DNA of 5,304 nt. Origin: Thermodesulfobacteriota bacterium. GTDB lineage: Bacteria; Desulfobacterota; RBG-13-43-22. Under the pieces are notes generated by a model. It was not told the DNA's origin. It saw only the letters and a program-made list of their open reading frames with translations, and did no database searches. The position numbers were made by a program, and so were the translations under genes. Positions 5,221 to 5,304 of this stretch are shown piece after piece. Position 1 is the first letter of the stretch; every line of letters begins with the position of its first letter. The stretch is taken from positions 1 through 5,304 of the forward strand of contig JALOOY010000165.1 in NCBI GenBank assembly GCA_025454185.1, written 5' to 3'.

Positions 5221-5249
5221 CGAAAGGCGGCCCGGCCGAACCCTTTTCG
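5221..5249. other. Hairpin just upstream of the edge promoter
   Basis: CGAAA (5221-5225) pairs with TTTCG (5245-5249), GG (5226-5227) with CC (5242-5243) and CGG (5228-5230) with CCG (5236-5238), with small bulges: 10 pairs in all. It ends about 20 bases before the promoter motifs. It could be an operator-like dyad or part of an upstream element; no T-tract follows. Confidence 0.3.
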
Positions 5250-5268
5250 CTATTGGGGTCTGGCAATC

Positions 5269-5297
5269 TTGGAATGCCGTTTGCTAAAAGGTATAAT
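5269..5297 (+). promoter_or_regulatory. Sigma-70-like promoter overlapping the sigma-54 motif
   Basis: TTGGAA (5269-5274, 4 of 6 to TTGACA), a 17-base spacer, and a perfect TATAAT (5292-5297). The start would fall near the last base of the window. It uses the same DNA as the sigma-54-like motif, so the two polymerase forms could not bind together. Confidence 0.55.
5270..5285 (+). promoter_or_regulatory. Sigma-54-like (-24/-12) promoter
   Basis: TGGAATG-N4-TTGCT matches the consensus TGGCACG-N4-TTGCW at all but two positions (A for C at position 4, T for C at position 6). The essential GG (5271-5272) and GC (5283-5284) have the exact required spacing of 12. Transcription would start near 5296, for a gene to the right of the window. 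Sigma-54 promoters driven by enhancer-binding regulators are known for exopolysaccharide and PEP-CTERM/exosortase loci, which suits this neighbourhood. Confidence 0.6.
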
Positions 5298-5304
5298 CAA
5301 TAGC

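Larger units (their letters stand above)
4816..5304. other. 489-base non-coding right end
   Basis: No reading frame here has both a family-like translation and a good start on either strand. The region becomes more A/T-rich than the gene before it. A weak possible terminator lies at 4855-4873 (GGCA/TGCC around TTTCCC, then TTTTT; only 4 strong pairs). Beyond it are a 7-base inverted pair GGAGCCG (4841-4847)/CGGCTCC (4937-4943), a 60-base bulged hairpin (5066-5125), a smaller hairpin (5221-5249) and a promoter at the edge. Together they look like the regulatory leader or upstream region of a further + strand gene, separate from the dehydrogenase transcript. Confidence 0.6.

Noticed and set aside
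5261..5277. Alternative sigma-54 reading starting at TGGCAAT
   Set aside because: The GG and GC are 14 bases apart instead of 12; the register starting at 5270 fits exactly.
1..5304. CRISPR array, tRNA, rRNA, transposase or defence genes
   Set aside because: I looked for regularly spaced repeats, cloverleaf-like segments and transposase motifs (DDE, HUH) and found none; the repeats present are short tandem or palindromic intergenic types.

Overview
The window is a piece of a bacterial surface- or exopolysaccharide-type gene cluster, with all four recognisable genes on the + strand. In order they are: the 3' end of a family-2 glycosyltransferase (1-490), a UDP-glucose 4-epimerase galE (487-1497), a DegT/DnrJ/EryC1/StrS sugar aminotransferase (1633-2868), and an unusual UDP-glucose/GDP-mannose dehydrogenase-family protein (3187-4815). 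The last 489 bases hold no convincing gene. They contain secondary structure and, at the very right edge, a promoter for a gene outside the window.

The coding DNA is GC-rich, and the intergenic gaps carry dispersed-repeat sequence of kinds I associate with Desulfobacterota (former Deltaproteobacteria) and other uncultured Gram-negative lineages. The sigma-54-like promoter at the right edge fits a Gram-negative host. The assignment to an uncultured Desulfobacterota-like bacterium is an inference from style, not from a marker gene.

Layout: the glycosyltransferase and galE overlap by 4 bases (ATGA) and are probably translationally coupled. A 135-base gap made largely of short A/T-rich tandem repeats separates galE from the aminotransferase. 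A 318-base gap separates the aminotransferase from the dehydrogenase. It holds a roughly 150-base composite repeat with nested inverted ends, followed by a CGCCAAGA-type dispersed repeat that runs almost up to a good ribosome binding site. The 489-base right end has a 60-base bulged hairpin, a second smaller hairpin, and overlapping sigma-54-like and sigma-70-like promoter motifs.

Functionally, GalE would interconvert UDP-Glc/UDP-Gal (or the N-acetyl forms). The dehydrogenase would oxidise C6 of a nucleotide sugar to a uronate, and the aminotransferase would put an amino group on a keto-sugar nucleotide. The glycosyltransferase, of the DPM1/GtrB-like type, would move sugar from a nucleotide donor to a polyprenyl-phosphate or other acceptor. 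A dehydrogenase beside a DegT aminotransferase is compatible with an amino-uronic acid route (as in WbpA/WbpE), but the intermediate oxidoreductase and acetyltransferase are not in the window.

I see no defence system, CRISPR array, tRNA, rRNA or transposase. The points most worth a second look are the divergent dehydrogenase (about 40-residue N-terminal extension, Gln-Arg where the cofactor-binding acid normally sits), the repeat-derived insertion inside the aminotransferase, the right-edge promoter, and the 60-base hairpin.
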